From Anaerolineaceae bacterium (GTDB taxonomy: Bacteria > Chloroflexota > Anaerolineae > Anaerolineales > Anaerolineaceae), in contig PMIV01000256.1 in the NCBI GenBank assembly GCA_003158355.1, positions 14,809 through 20,790 on the forward strand: DNA of 5,982 nt, in the 5' to 3' direction. Shown here piece by piece: positions 5,124 to 5,982 of the stretch (position 1 is the first letter of the stretch; every line of letters starts with the position of its first letter). Under the pieces are notes generated by a model. The model made no database searches. It saw only the letters and a list, made by a program, of their open reading frames with translations, and was not told the origin of the DNA. The translations under genes were made by a program, and so were the position numbers.

Positions 5124-5723
5124 TTATTCGACCGGATCTTTATCAATCATGAAACTGCAAAATTCATCACCCTTACCCCGACAGGTTGTTTCCTGGATGC
5201 GATAAAATTTTCCACCGCTGGCCCAGGTCAAAAATTCTTGTAAAAATCCTGTGGTGAAATCACACATACTTCCGGTACTATTAATATTCGTGCACTCATA
5301 ACAATCTGCCACAGAAAACAACCAGTGTTTCTCTTTGCTTTCTAAAAATACTTTTTCTTGATAATTCTTGCCCATCCAGGATGCTAATAAAGATAGCCCC
5401 TTTTTTAATTTAAAACGGCCTGGCAAAAAACGGAAGGTCTCACTTTCAAAACCAAGCTGCTTTCCCTGTTGGCTCAATAAATGCTTAAAAGCAGCCCTTC
5501 CAGAACACATGGTTATTCCACGGGCTCCAATAGTTCCATAAATTTCATCCAACTTTTGACGAATGGGTTTTACCTGTGCCATCGTCAATTCATTCTGGGG
5601 CAATTTCAACCCCGCCAGTTGGACATTGATTTTTTCTAGCTCATCCGGGCCAATTGTCTCTTCCAGACCCAGACGAAAATAATGGGGAATTCCAAACATT
5701 ACGGTCGCATTTTGTGTAACCAT
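5124..5723 (-). CDS. Cysteine-rich V4R-domain protein
   Basis: The 199-residue soluble protein has an N-terminal, mostly helical region (about 1-65) and a C-terminal V4R domain (about 70-195). V4R (4-vinyl reductase) domains are small-molecule-binding modules, named from bacteriochlorophyll synthesis and found in hydrocarbon-sensing regulators; they carry a conserved metal-binding cysteine set. Here the domain starts at MCSGRAAFKHLL (72-83) and has C141 and C144 (DCYEC), C154 in MCDFTTGFLQEFL, then C181 and C189 in ETTCRGKGDEFCSFMI, the typical V4R ending. These cysteines could hold zinc or an iron-sulfur centre. There is no signal peptide, membrane helix or output domain, so the ligand signal is probably passed to a partner. 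The gene starts 13 nt after the stop of the Ras-like GTPase gene, which is the obvious partner candidate. The ligand is unknown. Confidence 0.88.
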   Translation of the reverse strand: MVTQNATVMFGIPHYFRLGLEETIGPDELEKINVQLAGLKLPQNELTMAQVKPIRQKLDEIYGTIGARGITMCSGRAAFKHLLSQQGKQLGFESETFRFLPGRFKLKKGLSLLASWMGKNYQEKVFLESKEKHWLFSVADCYECTNINSTGSMCDFTTGFLQEFLTWASGGKFYRIQETTCRGKGDEFCSFMIDKDPVE

Positions 5724-5729
5724 TTAATT

Positions 5730-5738
5730 GATCACCTC
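5730..5738 (-). promoter_or_regulatory. Long Shine-Dalgarno overlapping the GTPase stop codon
   Basis: On the minus strand GAGGTGATC is complementary over 9 nt to the usual 16S rRNA 3' end. It overlaps the TGA stop (5737-5739) of the GTPase gene and precedes the V4R start ATG (5721-5723). This arrangement points to translational coupling and confirms that start. Confidence 0.8.
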
Positions 5739-5982
5739 AATTCTCTGTTTTTCCTTCAACCTCATCCAATATCGCATACAACAATTCGAGCAGCACGGTT
5801 TTTACTGTGCTTTTTTTCCTGGCAATGCAGGGCAAGATTTTTATCGCTGGATCCAATCTTAAGGCCAGACGAATATCTTCCACATCCCAGGCATCAGCCA
5901 TATCTTGCTTATTGGCCGCCACAATATAGGGAGTAGGTGCATATGCATGGAACGTCTCAAGGATATTACGGGCTTCTTTAAA
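5737..5982 (-). CDS. Ras-like small GTPase, C-terminal part (cut by window edge)
   Basis: The frame is open to the window edge and gives the last 81 residues of a small GTP-binding protein. In it, TPYIVAANKQD holds the G4 guanine-recognition motif NKQD after a hydrophobic beta strand, and LPCIARKKSTVKTVLLELL places an A-R-K variant of the G5 SAK loop before the final helix. The order and spacing (G4, then EDIRLALRL, then G5 and the C-terminal helix) fit Ras/Arf/MglA-like switches, which in bacteria often act with roadblock-domain activators in polarity or motility control. The P-loop and switch regions lie outside the window, so the exact subfamily cannot be named. A GTG at 5920-5922 inside the G4 strand is not a plausible start. 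The V4R gene follows 13 nt downstream, so the two should share a transcript. Confidence 0.85.
   Translation of the reverse strand, partial: FKEARNILETFHAYAPTPYIVAANKQDMADAWDVEDIRLALRLDPAIKILPCIARKKSTVKTVLLELLYAILDEVEGKTEN

Noticed and set aside
5682..5936. 84-codon plus-strand frame across the GTPase-V4R junction
   Set aside because: It runs antisense to two coupled genes and has no promoter or ribosome site.
1..5982. tRNA, rRNA, CRISPR arrays, insertion sequences, phage or defence genes
   Set aside because: No cloverleaf, repeated spacer array, transposase or terminal repeat was seen; the window looks like ordinary chromosomal genes.

Overview
The window looks like chromosomal DNA of an anaerobic, moderately AT-rich bacterium. 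My best guess is Chloroflexota, class Anaerolineae. The guess rests on the combination of a Ras-like GTPase with a V4R-domain protein, a short two-gene unit of Chloroflexota-like zinc-ribbon/membrane proteins, and a DegV lipid-binding protein. This is recognition from memory, not a search, and the phylum should be treated as provisional.

Layout. Positions 1-2472 lie on the minus strand and hold a nucleobase uptake and hydroxylation cluster. In transcription order it has an NCS2-family uracil/xanthine-type permease (2472 to 1087), a strong intrinsic terminator (1032-1066), the FAD subunit of a xanthine-dehydrogenase-type molybdenum hydroxylase (969 to 76), and the first 13 codons of its [2Fe-2S] subunit (39 to 1). 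The FAD-FeS order suggests that the molybdopterin-binding large subunit follows just outside the window. Together these genes would import a nucleobase or related N-heterocycle and hydroxylate it oxidatively.

Positions 2473-3084 are a 612-bp divergent intergenic region without a convincing gene. It holds a candidate promoter for the permease, a very good sigma70-type promoter for the rightward genes, and several inverted repeats. Positions 3085-4022 (+) are a two-gene unit: a three-helix membrane protein of unknown function, then a protein with one Cys-X2-Cys knuckle and two membrane helices.

Positions 4023-4161 contain three inverted repeats in a row. The last is a perfect 10+2+10 palindrome overlapping the -35 box of a good promoter that drives a DegV-family (FakB-like, fatty-acid-binding) gene at 4162-5016 (+). 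A bidirectional terminator (5066-5100) separates degV from the convergent minus-strand pair at the right edge. That pair is the C-terminal part of a small Ras-like GTPase (5982 to 5737) followed, 13 nt later, by a cysteine-rich V4R-domain protein (5723 to 5124). These two are probably translationally coupled and may form a signalling pair.

I do not see a clear new defence or mobile system. The most useful leads are the degV operator, the GTPase-V4R pair, the unrecognised membrane/zinc-knuckle unit, and the altered substrate motif of the permease.
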